A program made the position numbers and the translations under genes. From NCBI RefSeq assembly GCF_017875465.1, contig NZ_JAGGMQ010000001.1:1612001-1676000 (forward strand): a DNA stretch of 64,000 nucleotides. The letters are read 5' to 3'. This DNA is from Winslowiella toletana (GTDB lineage: Bacteria; Pseudomonadota; Gammaproteobacteria; Enterobacterales; Enterobacteriaceae). Below, one piece after another: positions 16,881 to 26,799 of the stretch (the stretch's first letter is position 1; each line of letters begins with the position of its first letter). Below the pieces are notes generated by a model. That model was given only the letters and a program-made list of their open reading frames with translations. It ran no database searches and was not told where the DNA came from.

Positions 16881-17067
16881 TTGACATGCCTTGATACGCG
16901 CAGAAAAAATCTTTCCTGAGGTGGTCATGGCGGAAACCGCTCTCCAGTAAATAACAGATAGTTCCAATACGTTATTAAACATATTGAAATTTATCACCTT
17001 ATTTACTGCAATATGCAATCAGCGTCATATAATGAAATGCCTATTACCAAACGGGAAGGATCTCATT

Positions 17068-19116
17068 GTGCTGTCTTTAAATGAAATATTTGCTCTACGT
17101 CAACAATTAAGAGAGTACCTGCAGAGCAAACAGTATGAAAAACTAACGCAATGCTTCGCCAACGCCCATGCCGATTTTAAGGCTAATCGCGATAATAGTG
17201 TCTACCTCTATATTATCGATTTTGATTTTTTGCTTAGCCCGAAAATATACAGCCACAAAACCATCTCGCAATATTTAATCGACTGGCACCAGGCTCAGCC
17301 GATGAGCAGCTATCCCTGCCAGTTACTGGCGCAGCACTGGCTGACTATTGCTGGCGAAGAGCGCGGCGGTCAGTACGCTGAGGTTGTCAGCCATAATCAG
17401 TGGCAGCGTGCCGCTATCAGTAACAATTTAATGTTTTACTGGGCGGCAAAAGCCATTTCCCTCGACAATCATTGCACAACGCTTTATCAACACCTGCTTT
17501 CAGCAACAGGCCATTTTCAGGAGCCGGAGTGGTTTCGCAACCGTCATGAGGCGGTGCAGTTCGACTTAGCCTGGTATGGTTCAACAGCCCTGGAATTTGC
17601 CCAGTCAAAAGGCGGCTTACCGTTATCCGATGCACCATTTAACACCGGTCTGCCGGAGCCCAGCGCGGAAGAAGCTACATTCGCGCCACTCTACTGGCTA
17701 AACCGTGCACTGGAATGCGATGCGCAAAATATTGTTGCCCGCACCCTCTACATTAACTACCTCTATCCACGCTGGTATGGCGATGAGAAGCACCAGGCAA
17801 TAGATACATTTCTGGCTGGTGATTACTGTCAAAGCCTGAGCGAGCCGCAGCGTAATATCCTGTATCGCACCAAAATGCTGGATAAAGTGAATAACATTGA
17901 GCACTGGCCAGATTACAGTAATGCCAAAAAATTAAAGCAGCACGATGAAAAGTTCCGCCAGCTGTTATCACTTAATATGCCAGCGCATGATATGGCGGTG
18001 ACGCATATTGTCTATATCGATATGTGTTCACATTTCCTGCTGGATAATAATGGCAAGCTCTACGCGCAAAGCCCTTATTTTGCCCGCCGTATTTATGACA
18101 GCATCAGGTATGTGCTTAACAGCGATCAAAGCTGGGTAATTTACAGCCTCGGTGAGAGTCTTATCCTGTGGCTAAGTGAAATCACCTCCCACCCGGATTA
18201 CCAGGTTGCTGATACTGATCACCTGTTAAAGCGTTATCTGGAAGCGACACAAGGTAATGGTGAAAATTTCACCGAGCTGGTGTTCAGCGCTTTTGCCCGC
18301 CTTTATCTGACACCTGATATTGAGCTACAGCAACCCGCCGATCGGTGGCTTCAGCGCCTGCTGGATTCCGCTGAGTCGATGCCAGTGGAGATGCTGGGGG
18401 TGATTATCAAGCGCCTCTGTGGTTTAGGCCATGCGACAGGGGCGAAAGATTTTTTGTTGCAGCTAAGCGCCCGAGAGTATCTGCCTGGCACGCTTTTACT
18501 AACAGAACTCTTTGCCGGACAACATCCTAAACTGGCTGAGCGGCTGGAGCTTACCCCCGCGGCCGATAAAGCTGAATACTACCTGGATATCGCCTGTCAG
18601 AAGCGTTCCGCCGAGGCGCTGTTCCGTAAGAGCCGTGCGCTGGAAGAGCAGGCGCTGGCCGCATCGTCACCGGCAGAGAGCAGTCGCCTGAATGCTGAGC
18701 GGATAACATTACTGATCGAGGCGACAGATCGCGGGCATGCCATGGCGCGATATGATTACGCCTGCGTGCTGTTCTGGTCAGATGATGCTGTCGATCAGCG
18801 TTCTGCGCTGGAGCAGCAGTGCGCTCTGCTGCTACTGGATGGCAAAGTGGGTCCGCAACAAACCGCCTATATCGCCTATCTGTATGCTTATGCAGCCTGG
18901 AATGGCCGGGGTATGGCGAAAAATATGTGGCTGGCGAAATACTGGATTGAGTATGCGCAAAGCTGGGATGGTGCTGAGGATTACCGTCAGATGCGCCGAA
19001 TGATGACCGACTATTTTACTCTGCGTTTTATCTTTCGTATCCGCGCAAAACAGGACGCCTCTAAAGTACCGGCATGGCAAATGGACTTAGTGAATATGAT
19101 GCCTTCAGGAGAATAA
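17068..19116 (+). CDS. Large DUF4034/Sel1-like repeat protein of unknown function
   Basis: 682 residues from GTG 17068, which has AAGGA seven bases upstream; ATG at 16984 and 17032 are possible but lack a ribosome site. The N-terminal part (LRQQLREYLQSKQYEKLTQCF) resembles DUF4034 proteins, which consist of helical repeats, and the C-terminal third has Sel1-like units (GHAMARYDYACVLF, AAWNGRGMAKNMWLAKYWIEYA). No signal peptide or membrane segment, so it is probably a cytoplasmic scaffold. A 36-residue membrane peptide gene follows 4 bp later. Function unknown. Confidence 0.75.
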   Translation: MLSLNEIFALRQQLREYLQSKQYEKLTQCFANAHADFKANRDNSVYLYIIDFDFLLSPKIYSHKTISQYLIDWHQAQPMSSYPCQLLAQHWLTIAGEERGGQYAEVVSHNQWQRAAISNNLMFYWAAKAISLDNHCTTLYQHLLSATGHFQEPEWFRNRHEAVQFDLAWYGSTALEFAQSKGGLPLSDAPFNTGLPEPSAEEATFAPLYWLNRALECDAQNIVARTLYINYLYPRWYGDEKHQAIDTFLAGDYCQSLSEPQRNILYRTKMLDKVNNIEHWPDYSNAKKLKQHDEKFRQLLSLNMPAHDMAVTHIVYIDMCSHFLLDNNGKLYAQSPYFARRIYDSIRYVLNSDQSWVIYSLGESLILWLSEITSHPDYQVADTDHLLKRYLEATQGNGENFTELVFSAFARLYLTPDIELQQPADRWLQRLLDSAESMPVEMLGVIIKRLCGLGHATGAKDFLLQLSAREYLPGTLLLTELFAGQHPKLAERLELTPAADKAEYYLDIACQKRSAEALFRKSRALEEQALAASSPAESSRLNAERITLLIEATDRGHAMARYDYACVLFWSDDAVDQRSALEQQCALLLLDGKVGPQQTAYIAYLYAYAAWNGRGMAKNMWLAKYWIEYAQSWDGAEDYRQMRRMMTDYFTLRFIFRIRAKQDASKVPAWQMDLVNMMPSGE

Positions 19117-19120
19117 CAAT

Positions 19121-19231
19121 ATGATGTATTTAATGATTTTTTTCGGACTGATCGCCGCCGTATTTGCGCAGCGTAAGCATAAGAAAAATGTTCAGCGTTA
19201 CCTGAAAGATCCACTGCCGCGCCGTAAGTAA
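19121..19231 (+). CDS. Small single-pass membrane protein (36 residues)
   Basis: Product begins MMYLMIFFGLIAAVFAQ, one hydrophobic helix, followed by a highly basic tail (RKHKKNVQRYLKDPLPRRK). AGGAG ribosome site at good distance and a gap of 4 bp after the large repeat protein argue for a real co-expressed gene. The basic tail would face the cytoplasm. Function unknown; it may anchor the larger protein to the membrane. Confidence 0.6.
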   Translation: MMYLMIFFGLIAAVFAQRKHKKNVQRYLKDPLPRRK

Positions 19232-19241
19232 ACGACAACGT

Positions 19242-19283
19242 TTAACGCCGGAACGAGGAAAGATTTACGCGTTCCGGCGTTAA
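19242..19283. terminator. Hairpin between convergent genes
   Basis: Fourteen-base perfect arms (TTAACGCCGGAACG / CGTTCCGGCGTTAA) with a 14-bp loop, between the small membrane protein and the convergent permease gene. Likely a bidirectional transcription stop. Confidence 0.6.
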
Positions 19284-19296
19284 GCCGTGCTGGCCG

Positions 19297-19965
19297 CTAG
19301 CGACGATGCGCCAGCCCGCGCACCAGCTGGTCTCCCATCCTTTGCACCAGCCAGACCAGCAGCAGTAATACAATCACCGTGGCGATCATTATCTGGTTAT
19401 TAAAACGCTGGTAGCCGTAGCGAATCGCCAGATCACCCAGCCCGCCGCCGCCGATAACGCCTGCCATCGCGGAAAAGCCAATCAGCATCACCACCGTCAG
19501 CGTAATGCCGCTCATCAGCGCCGGTAAGGCTTCAGGAAGCAATACGCGGCTGACGATATGCCAGTTGGAACCGCCCATCGAGATAACCGCTTCCACCCGT
19601 CCGCGATCGACTTCTTCAAGGGCATTCTCAACAATTCGGGCGAAAAAGGGGAAAGCGCCCAATGTAATCGGCACCACCGCCGCCGTGCTGCCTAACGTGG
19701 TGCCGATAAGCAGGCGGGTAAAGGGGATTAGCGCAATCAGCAGCACCACAAAGGGCAATGCCCGGCCAATATTCACCAGCAAATTTAATGGTCGCGAGAG
19801 CCAGCGCTGCGGAAAGATGCCATCCTGACGGGTGAGAAACAGCAGCACGCCAACCGGCAGGCCGATAATCACCGTAAACAGCGTCGCCAGCGCCACCATA
19901 TATAAGGTTTCCAGCGTGGCGTTCAGCAGCAATGTCTGAAAGCGATCCCAGCTTACGCTACCCAT
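19297..19965 (-). CDS. MetI-like ABC transporter permease (system 1)
   Basis: Inner-membrane permease of the methionine-uptake (MUT) family, 222 residues with five hydrophobic helices and the EAA-type loop ([18 protein letters not shown]) that docks to the ATPase. It overlaps the ATPase gene by 13 bp and is the last gene of the unit oxygenase-metQ1-metN1-metI1. The substrate is probably methionine-like but not necessarily methionine. Confidence 0.85.
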   Translation of the reverse strand: MGSVSWDRFQTLLLNATLETLYMVALATLFTVIIGLPVGVLLFLTRQDGIFPQRWLSRPLNLLVNIGRALPFVVLLIALIPFTRLLIGTTLGSTAAVVPITLGAFPFFARIVENALEEVDRGRVEAVISMGGSNWHIVSRVLLPEALPALMSGITLTVVMLIGFSAMAGVIGGGGLGDLAIRYGYQRFNNQIMIATVIVLLLLVWLVQRMGDQLVRGLAHRR

Positions 19966-20741
19966 TGAGAAAGCTCCTCTGCACAGTGTCTGGCAAGAAA
20001 TGCGCGATCCGCTGCGCCATCCTGTACCAGCATCTGGCGCAGACGACTATGCGGGTTAGCCATAATCTGTGGCAGGGAACCACTTTCAATCAGCCGGCCT
20101 TTTTCCAGCAACGCAGCGCCATGACAAATGCGTTTCACCACCGTCATTTCATGGGTGATCAACACCACCGTGATATGTAACTGGCGCTGAATATCCGCCA
20201 GCAGATCCAGAATTGACAGCGTGGTTTCAGGATCCAGCGCGCTGGTCGCCTCATCACAGAGTAAATAGTCAGGCTGCACCGCTAATGCTCTGGCAATACC
20301 AACGCGCTGTTTCTGGCCGCCGGATAGCTGAGAAGGCCAGGCATCGGCAAACTCTTCCAGCCCCACCAGTTGCAACAGCGTTTTGACGCGCTGCCGACGC
20401 TGGCTTACCGGCATACCGGCGATCTCCAGCGGCAAGGCGATATTCGCCGCCACATTTAGCGAATGCAGTAAGTTAAAATGCTGGAAGATCATCCCCATCT
20501 GCTGCCGCTGACGACGTAACTCAGCCACGCTTAAGCGGGTAATATCATGCCCGTCGACAGTGATTGCACCCGAAGTGGGCCGTTCAAGTAAATTGAGACA
20601 GCGCAACAGGGTGCTCTTGCCTGCGCCGCTGCGACCCAGAATGCCGAAAATGCTCCCTTTCTCAATCTGTAGCGAAACCTCCTGCAAAGCCGGCATCGGC
20701 GTATCAGGATAATGTTTCGAGAGCTTTTCCAGTTTAATCAT
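19953..20741 (-). CDS. MetN-like ABC transporter ATPase (system 1), lacking the NIL domain
   Basis: ATP-hydrolysing subunit, 262 residues: Walker A GRSGAGKS (36-43), signature [10 protein letters not shown], Walker B LLCDEAT. ATG 20741 is used because it matches family starts (MIKLEKLSK) and overlaps the metQ-like stop by 8 bp. E. coli MetN is 343 residues and has a C-terminal NIL (ACT-like) domain that binds methionine and inhibits transport. That domain is absent here, while the second MetN-like ATPase at 25774-26799 has it. Confidence 0.87.
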   Translation of the reverse strand: MIKLEKLSKHYPDTPMPALQEVSLQIEKGSIFGILGRSGAGKSTLLRCLNLLERPTSGAITVDGHDITRLSVAELRRQRQQMGMIFQHFNLLHSLNVAANIALPLEIAGMPVSQRRQRVKTLLQLVGLEEFADAWPSQLSGGQKQRVGIARALAVQPDYLLCDEATSALDPETTLSILDLLADIQRQLHITVVLITHEMTVVKRICHGAALLEKGRLIESGSLPQIMANPHSRLRQMLVQDGAADRAFLARHCAEELSQWVA

Positions 20742-21537
20742 TCTTCTGATCCGCAACCGGAATCACCGAGCCGTTGTAGTGCTGACGGATAAACTCAGCC
20801 ACCTGCGGTGAAGTTAAATCTTTTGCCAGCTGAATTACGCGTGGATCCTTCGCCAGCTGTGGGTTAGTGACCAGCAAGTTGGCGTAGGGGTTATGGACCG
20901 CAGACTCCAGCCCCAGCGAATCTTTAGCTGGCACCAGTCCCGCTTCAAGCGCGTAGTTGCCGTTGATAATGGCCGCATCAACATCATCAAGAGCGCGTGG
21001 GATCTGCGGCGATTCAATTTCCACGATTTTCACTTTCTTAGGGTTCTCACTGATATCCGCCGGGGTCACCAGCGTCGATCCCGCCCCACCTTCCGCTTTC
21101 AGGCGAATTACCCCTTTATCCTGCAACAGCCACAGCGCACGGCTTAAATTGGTCGTATTATTCGGTACCGCAATGCTTGCCCCTTCAGGCAGCGCCGCCA
21201 GACTCTTTACTTTGTGTGAATAGATGCCCAGCGGTTCGATATGCACGCTGGCGGCGACATTAAATGTTTTGCCTAATGCTTTCTCCTGATCATGCAAATA
21301 AGGTAAATGCTGAAAGTAATTAGCATCAACATCACCGGCCGCCAGCAGTTCATTAGCATTCACGCCATTGCTTAATTCAATAACGGTAAAATCGAGCGAT
21401 GGATCTATTTTCTTCACATATTCTAAAATTTCCGCATGGGGCAGCGGATCGGCAGCGACCCGCAATGGGGCGGCTTGCAGCCCCTGTGAAATTAACAGAA
21501 TTAAGCCGGACAACGTTAATGCGGTTGATTTGATCAT
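20734..21537 (-). CDS. MetQ/NlpA-like substrate-binding protein (system 1)
   Basis: Periplasmic binding protein of the MetQ/NlpA family, 267 residues from ATG 21537 ([22 protein letters not shown] signal peptide). The signal peptide has no lipobox Cys, so unlike E. coli MetQ it should be a soluble periplasmic protein. Family motifs: [49 protein letters not shown]. The gene starts 28 bp after the oxygenase stop and is part of the same unit. Confidence 0.87.
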   Translation of the reverse strand: MIKSTALTLSGLILLISQGLQAAPLRVAADPLPHAEILEYVKKIDPSLDFTVIELSNGVNANELLAAGDVDANYFQHLPYLHDQEKALGKTFNVAASVHIEPLGIYSHKVKSLAALPEGASIAVPNNTTNLSRALWLLQDKGVIRLKAEGGAGSTLVTPADISENPKKVKIVEIESPQIPRALDDVDAAIINGNYALEAGLVPAKDSLGLESAVHNPYANLLVTNPQLAKDPRVIQLAKDLTSPQVAEFIRQHYNGSVIPVADQKND

Positions 21538-21565
21538 TTTATTGGCTCTTATTTTTTGTGTGTGA

Positions 21566-22585
21566 TTATTTTTGGATATGGTCGGCATAAAAACGTTTTG
21601 CCACATCAGGATGCGAGCGCAGTCGCCCTTTCAGGTAATTCCAGCCCACATCGCGTAATAGCGGATTAAGCGGATCGCTGGCTGGCCCCTGAGCGAGGCT
21701 GGCCAGTGACTCCGGTAACTGATAAACCGGCACGACAGCGCCAAGTTCAGCGCCAAGGAAAAAGGCCACCGACAGACGCTCATTCTCTGCCTGCGGCGAC
21801 ACCACCCGATGGACGGTGGCGCGCAGATAACCGTTGGTCGCCAGCTCCAGCAGCTCTCCAATATTGACCACAAAAGCGTCGTCAACCGGCACCGCGTCGA
21901 CCCAATGATCTGGCGTCACTTCAACCTGTAATCCCGGTTGCTTATCCTGCAACAGAAAAGTGAGGAATCCGGAGTCTTTGTGCGCGCCCACGCCCTGACG
22001 GGAACCCTTTCCCGGCCTGCCCGGATAGCGAATCAGCTTGATATGTTCATTAGGCTTCGAGCCATAAAGATTATCAAAAGCATTGCGCGGCAGATGCAGC
22101 GCGACAGCAAATGCGCGCAGCATTTCCAGCGCCATGCTGGTCATTGCCCGCTGATAAGTGGTTAACACTGTCTGCAATTCCGGTAACGCGCCGGGCCACT
22201 GGTTCGGTCCCTGTAAACGCGCCCAGGCGGGCGAATTTTCATCTAACGTCAGCGCTGGTCGTTCTGCGCCAAGATCGAATTGTTCACGATAATCTGGCTC
22301 ACCGCGGGTGATTTCCACCCCTTCAAGATTATAGCCGCGAAAATGGGGGGAGTTCGCCATTTTCACGCTGAGTTTCTGTTCTTTATCCAGATCAAAAAAT
22401 GCCCGCGATACGTGCTGAACGTTATTTAATAACTGCGCATCAATGCCATGATTGATTAGATAAAAAAAGCCAACATCACGCGCAGCCTGGCCAAGTTTTT
22501 CATAAAAATGCTGACGCTGACTTTCATCACCGTGCAGCAATGAAAAATCAATAACCGGAAGATCCAGCGGCTTCACGTTACTCAT
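21566..22585 (-). CDS. Isopenicillin-N-synthase-like 2-oxoglutarate/Fe(II) oxygenase
   Basis: Cytoplasmic non-haem iron oxygenase of 339 residues. DIOX_N domain (PVIDFSLLHG, FFYLINHGI) followed by the 2OG-FeII_Oxy domain with iron ligands His202, Asp204 (VGAHKDSGFLT) and His259 (RATVHRV), plus Arg270-x-Ser272 for the 2-oxoacid. Family members hydroxylate, desaturate or cyclise small molecules; the substrate here is unknown. Co-transcription with metQ1-metN1-metI1 suggests it modifies the compound taken up. Upstream 153-bp gap probably contains the promoter. Confidence 0.83.
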   Translation of the reverse strand: MSNVKPLDLPVIDFSLLHGDESQRQHFYEKLGQAARDVGFFYLINHGIDAQLLNNVQHVSRAFFDLDKEQKLSVKMANSPHFRGYNLEGVEITRGEPDYREQFDLGAERPALTLDENSPAWARLQGPNQWPGALPELQTVLTTYQRAMTSMALEMLRAFAVALHLPRNAFDNLYGSKPNEHIKLIRYPGRPGKGSRQGVGAHKDSGFLTFLLQDKQPGLQVEVTPDHWVDAVPVDDAFVVNIGELLELATNGYLRATVHRVVSPQAENERLSVAFFLGAELGAVVPVYQLPESLASLAQGPASDPLNPLLRDVGWNYLKGRLRSHPDVAKRFYADHIQK

Positions 22586-22738
22586 TAATAAATACTCCTG
22601 TTATTTATGAAACTTCACCTTGCCAGTTTGCCTGAAATTCAGCTACGAAAATAATATGCTATCCATAGCCAGAAAGTGGGATTCAAAAATAACGGAAGAC
22701 AGAATAAAAGGTTAATAACATCCTGCCGCAATTGCGGA

Positions 22739-25060
22739 TCAATAATTAACAAATCGCGGCGGTTGATAAGCGGTTATCGGTGGCAAGGGATCATCAAAAC
22801 GCACAATTTCCACCCGGCAGCTTTGCGCCGTACATCCCTGCCCTACTCTTGAACTGCCGCAATCTTCGGTCAGCACATTCGGATTGCCATGCTTATCCAG
22901 CGAGTTGGGTTGCGTCACATCCAGCGGATCGTACCAGGCGCCGGTCGCCATTTGCGCCACGCCGGGCATAATCGCCTCACTAAGCTGTACTCCGGCCAGC
23001 AGAGCGCCGCGCTGATTGAATACTTTTACGATGTCTCCCGCAGCAATACCACGTGCGGCGGCGTCAGCGGGATGCAGCCAGATAGGTTCACGACCGGAAA
23101 TTTTACTCTTCTGGCTGACCTTGCCATGATCGTACTGGCTGTGCAGACGGGTGCGTGGCTGGCTGGAAAGCAGCTGGAGTGGCCACTCGCGGGCTACTGC
23201 CTGTTGATAGTCAGCTTCCGGCTGGTGCCAGTAAGGATGCCCCGGGCACTCGGCATAAGCGAAATCCGCCACGCTTTGCGAAAACAGTTCAATCCTGCCG
23301 GAAGGCGTGCTGAGTGGCGCCAGTTCGGGATTATCACGAAATGCCTGCAACAGGATTTGCGGCCGATCGGGCCGGGCATATTCCAGCTTGCCTGTACGCC
23401 AGAACTCCGCGAACGGCGGCAAGGTAATACCATCAGCCTCCGCCCGTGGCCGTGAAGCCTCATACAGATGTTGTAGCCAGGCGAAGCTGTCCCGCCCTTC
23501 GGTAAAGGATGCGGCAAACTCCAGCTTTTCCGCCAGTGCGCTAAAGATATGGTAATCGCTGCGCGCTTCAGCAAAGGCGTCGATATGCTGGCGCATGGCA
23601 ATCATAAAACCGTCATTGCTGGCGCTGCCGATATCTTCACGTTCCAGCGAGGTGGTGGCGGGCAGCACAATATCGGCAAATTTTGCCTGTGCCGTCCAGT
23701 ACTGCTCATGGACGATAACCGTTTCCGGACGCCGCCATGCGGTAATCAGCTTATTGAGATCCTGATGATGGTGAAAGGCATTGCCACCGGCCCAGTAAAC
23801 CAGACGGATATCAGGATAGCGCAATCGCTGGCCGTCAAAATCATAGGGTTCACCGGGTTGCAGTAACATATCCGCCAGACGCGCGACCGGGATACGCGTC
23901 GCAACCGCATTATGGCCCACCGGCAGACGCGGTCCGGAAAACACGCGCCGCTCCGCGCCAGCAAGGTTGGTGCAGGCATAGCCAAAACCTAATCCGCCAC
24001 CAGCGGTGCCAATTTGCCCTAACAGCGCGGTGGTCGCCACAGTAGCCCAATACGCCTGCTCTCCCTGACGGGCGCGCTGTATGGACCAGGCAATATTGAT
24101 CATTGTTTTATGACGCGCCATTTCACCGGTCAGCGCGGTAATATCAGCGGCAGCCAGCCCGGTGATGGCGGCAGCCCAGGCGGGCGTTTTGGCGACACCA
24201 TCCTGCTCGCCGAGCAGATAAGCGCTATATTGCGCAAACCCTACCGTATGGCTGGCGACAAAATCCCTGTCGTAGAGATTTTCAGTCACCAGCAGATAGC
24301 CGATGGCCAGCATCAATGCGGTGTCGGTTCCCGGCCTGATCGCCAGCCACTGCGCCTGCGGGATAGCGGAAAGATCGTTTTTGACCGGACTGATATTGAT
24401 AAATCGCACGCCATTGCGACTCATCTTTTGTAGCCAGTCATTTAGCCCATGATCATTGGCGCCGCCGCCATTAACCTGCGCATTACGCAATGGCAAGCCG
24501 CCAAGCGCGACAAATAATTCGCAATGCTCAGCCAGTACCGACCAGTGGGTATGCTGCCGTTGCAGGGTATCGAGATCGCCGAGAATATGCGGCAGAATGC
24601 GTTCACCGGCGGCAATACTGTAAGTATTGGTACTGCCGCTGTAACCGCCAAAACAGTTAAAGAAGCGGTGCAGCTGGCTCTGAGCATGATGAAACCGGCC
24701 AGCGCTGGACCAGCCATAGGAGCCTGCGTAAATCGCCTGATTGCCCTGCTCGCATCTGACCCGCGCCAGTTCACCGGCCACCAACGTCAGCGCCTGCTCC
24801 CAGCTGACTTCAACAAAGGGTTCCTGCCCGCGCGCATCACGCGATGCGGCGCGATTTTGCAAAAAACCGAGGCGCACCGCCGGACGTTTGATCCGCACCG
24901 GTCCCTGCACGGATTCGGTCAGGGACTGGCCGATAGCCGAAGGGTTGCGATCCCACTCAACCGGATCCATCCCGGTTAGCTGGCCGTTCGCGGTGCGCAC
25001 CCGATAGGTGCCCCAATGCATAACCGCTAAATCATGGTATTGCTCTGCTGAAGGCTTCAT
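22739..25060 (-). CDS. BisC/TorA-family molybdopterin oxidoreductase (S- or N-oxide reductase-like)
   Basis: 773-residue bis-MGD molybdoenzyme of the DMSO reductase family. No Tat signal peptide (it starts MKPSAEQYHDLAVMHWGTYRV), so it is cytoplasmic like BisC, which reduces biotin sulfoxide and methionine-S-sulfoxide. The YGWSSAGRFHHAQ motif supplies the molybdenum-ligating Ser (about residue 119). There is no N-terminal [4Fe-4S] Cys cluster. C-terminal molydop-binding domain has RTRLHSQYDHG and TGAWYDP. It begins 52 bp after metI2, and could reduce a sulfoxide imported by the flanking systems. Confidence 0.83.
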   Translation of the reverse strand: MKPSAEQYHDLAVMHWGTYRVRTANGQLTGMDPVEWDRNPSAIGQSLTESVQGPVRIKRPAVRLGFLQNRAASRDARGQEPFVEVSWEQALTLVAGELARVRCEQGNQAIYAGSYGWSSAGRFHHAQSQLHRFFNCFGGYSGSTNTYSIAAGERILPHILGDLDTLQRQHTHWSVLAEHCELFVALGGLPLRNAQVNGGGANDHGLNDWLQKMSRNGVRFINISPVKNDLSAIPQAQWLAIRPGTDTALMLAIGYLLVTENLYDRDFVASHTVGFAQYSAYLLGEQDGVAKTPAWAAAITGLAAADITALTGEMARHKTMINIAWSIQRARQGEQAYWATVATTALLGQIGTAGGGLGFGYACTNLAGAERRVFSGPRLPVGHNAVATRIPVARLADMLLQPGEPYDFDGQRLRYPDIRLVYWAGGNAFHHHQDLNKLITAWRRPETVIVHEQYWTAQAKFADIVLPATTSLEREDIGSASNDGFMIAMRQHIDAFAEARSDYHIFSALAEKLEFAASFTEGRDSFAWLQHLYEASRPRAEADGITLPPFAEFWRTGKLEYARPDRPQILLQAFRDNPELAPLSTPSGRIELFSQSVADFAYAECPGHPYWHQPEADYQQAVAREWPLQLLSSQPRTRLHSQYDHGKVSQKSKISGREPIWLHPADAAARGIAAGDIVKVFNQRGALLAGVQLSEAIMPGVAQMATGAWYDPLDVTQPNSLDKHGNPNVLTEDCGSSRVGQGCTAQSCRVEIVRFDDPLPPITAYQPPRFVNY

Positions 25061-25112
25061 CTGCTTAACCCGATTAGTGCATTATTTAAGCAATAACAAG
25101 CGCTGGTAACGG

Positions 25113-25781
25113 TTACTCGCGGCGGATGCGGCGAGCCAGCCAGGCGCCAATGGTTTGTAGTAACTGAACAATCACAATAAGCACCAATGCGGTAGAGAAA
25201 GTGGCAAAGGCGTCGAAGCGCTGATAGCCATAGGTAATCGCCAGGTCACCAATGCCGCCGCCACCCACGGTGCCAGCCATCGCCGTCGCGCCCAGCAGGC
25301 CAATAGTGGCGGTCGTCAGCGCCAGCACCAGTGAAGAGGCCGCTTCCGGCAGCATAAAATGCCAGATGGTTTGCAGCGTGGTGGCGCCCATCGCGTTAGC
25401 GGCTTCGAGGATGCCGGCATCCACTTCCAGCAGCGAGTTTTCCACCAGCCGTGAAATATAGGGAGCGATAAACAGAATTAACGGCACGATAGCGCCCGGT
25501 GTGCCAATGGTGGTGTTCACAATCAGCCGGGTCAGCGGCAGGATAGTGATCAGCAGGATGATAAACGGTAATGAGCGGATAATATTAATCACCGGATTCA
25601 GTACCCGATGGACAAAGCGATTCGGCAAAATGCCGCCGGCACGGCAAACCACTAACAGGATCCCCAGAGGAATACCCAGCAGTGAGCCAAAGGCCAGCGA
25701 GACGCTGATCATCACCAGGGTATCATGCATCGCCAGTAAAAACTGGTCGCCGGTGACCGCGGTATTAAACAGATCAAACAT
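25113..25781 (-). CDS. MetI-like ABC transporter permease (system 2)
   Basis: 222-residue inner-membrane permease, five helices and the EAA loop (MGATTLQTIWHFMLPEA). Clearly homologous to the system 1 permease but diverged. It overlaps metN2 by 8 bp and ends 52 bp before the BisC-like gene in the minus-strand direction, so the molybdoenzyme may be in its operon. Confidence 0.86.
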   Translation of the reverse strand: MFDLFNTAVTGDQFLLAMHDTLVMISVSLAFGSLLGIPLGILLVVCRAGGILPNRFVHRVLNPVINIIRSLPFIILLITILPLTRLIVNTTIGTPGAIVPLILFIAPYISRLVENSLLEVDAGILEAANAMGATTLQTIWHFMLPEAASSLVLALTTATIGLLGATAMAGTVGGGGIGDLAITYGYQRFDAFATFSTALVLIVIVQLLQTIGAWLARRIRRE

Positions 25782-26799
25782 GGCTGATTTTTACCCCCGC
25801 AGAACTGAGAAAACCCATTGCCGCTTCAGTTTGCGAACGATCCCCGCGTAACTGCACAATCATAAAACCGAGGATCGTCTCCTGGACTTCCGACATACTG
25901 GCGAACAGGATATTGACCTCTAAGTCATATGCTTTGATCACTTCAGTGATCAACGGCTGGCGGGCGGTGGCGCCGAGAAATTCCAGCCGCAGCAACACGC
26001 TGCTATCGCTATCACGCAGTGACTGCACCACCTTCTCCGGCAGACGGTCGTGAATTACCGTCTGCACAAAGCTTGCTGTCACCGGGTGCTGTGGATGGGC
26101 GAACAGGCTGAGCACCTCTCCCTGCTCGACTACCCGTCCCTGCTCAATCACCGCCATTTTGTTGCAGATCTTCTGGATCACTGACATTTCATGGGTGATC
26201 AGCACAATAGTGATGCCGTAACGCAGGTTGATCTCTTTCAGCAGCAGCAAAATTTGTACGGTGGTATGCGGATCCAGCGCTGAAGTGGCTTCATCGCATA
26301 GCAAAATCGATGGGTTGGTGGCCAGCGCGCGGGCAATACCGACGCGTTGTTTCTGCCCGCCGGATAATTCATCAGGATAGCTATGGATCTTTTCACTGAG
26401 GTTAACAAACGCCAGCAACTCTTTAACCCGCGCCTGAATAAAGGCTTTATCGCGTCCTTGCAGAATCAGCGGGATCGCCACATTGTGATAAACGGTTTTG
26501 GCATTCAGCAAATTGAAATTCTGAAAAATCATGCCGATATTTTTCTTTACGGCATTGAGCTGACTTTTGCTAAATTCCTGCAACGCCTTGCGATTAACAA
26601 TCACTTCACCTTGCGTTGGGGTTTCAAGATTGTTAATTAAGCGTAACAGCGTGCTTTTCCCGGCACCGCTATAACCAATAATGCCGAAAATATCACCCTG
26701 TTCAACTTTCAGATCGATATTATCCAGGGCAAGGAAATCATTACCCTTGCGGGAAAAAACTTTACTGACATGACGAAATTCAATCATCGTATGACTCAT
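25774..26799 (-). CDS. MetN-like ABC transporter ATPase with NIL domain (system 2)
   Basis: 341 residues: ATPase domain with Walker A GYSGAGKS, signature [10 protein letters not shown] and Walker B LLCDEAT, followed by a linker and a C-terminal NIL/ACT-like domain from about residue 265 (LLRLEFLGATARQPLITEVIKAY). In E. coli MetN this domain mediates inhibition by internal methionine. The gene overlaps its binding-protein gene by 4 bp. Full-length for the family. Confidence 0.88.
   Translation of the reverse strand: MSHTMIEFRHVSKVFSRKGNDFLALDNIDLKVEQGDIFGIIGYSGAGKSTLLRLINNLETPTQGEVIVNRKALQEFSKSQLNAVKKNIGMIFQNFNLLNAKTVYHNVAIPLILQGRDKAFIQARVKELLAFVNLSEKIHSYPDELSGGQKQRVGIARALATNPSILLCDEATSALDPHTTVQILLLLKEINLRYGITIVLITHEMSVIQKICNKMAVIEQGRVVEQGEVLSLFAHPQHPVTASFVQTVIHDRLPEKVVQSLRDSDSSVLLRLEFLGATARQPLITEVIKAYDLEVNILFASMSEVQETILGFMIVQLRGDRSQTEAAMGFLSSAGVKISHV

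Noticed and set aside
22586..22738. MetJ box search upstream of the oxygenase gene and of metQ2
   Set aside because: No AGACGTCT-like tandem repeats were seen; MetJ control not supported.
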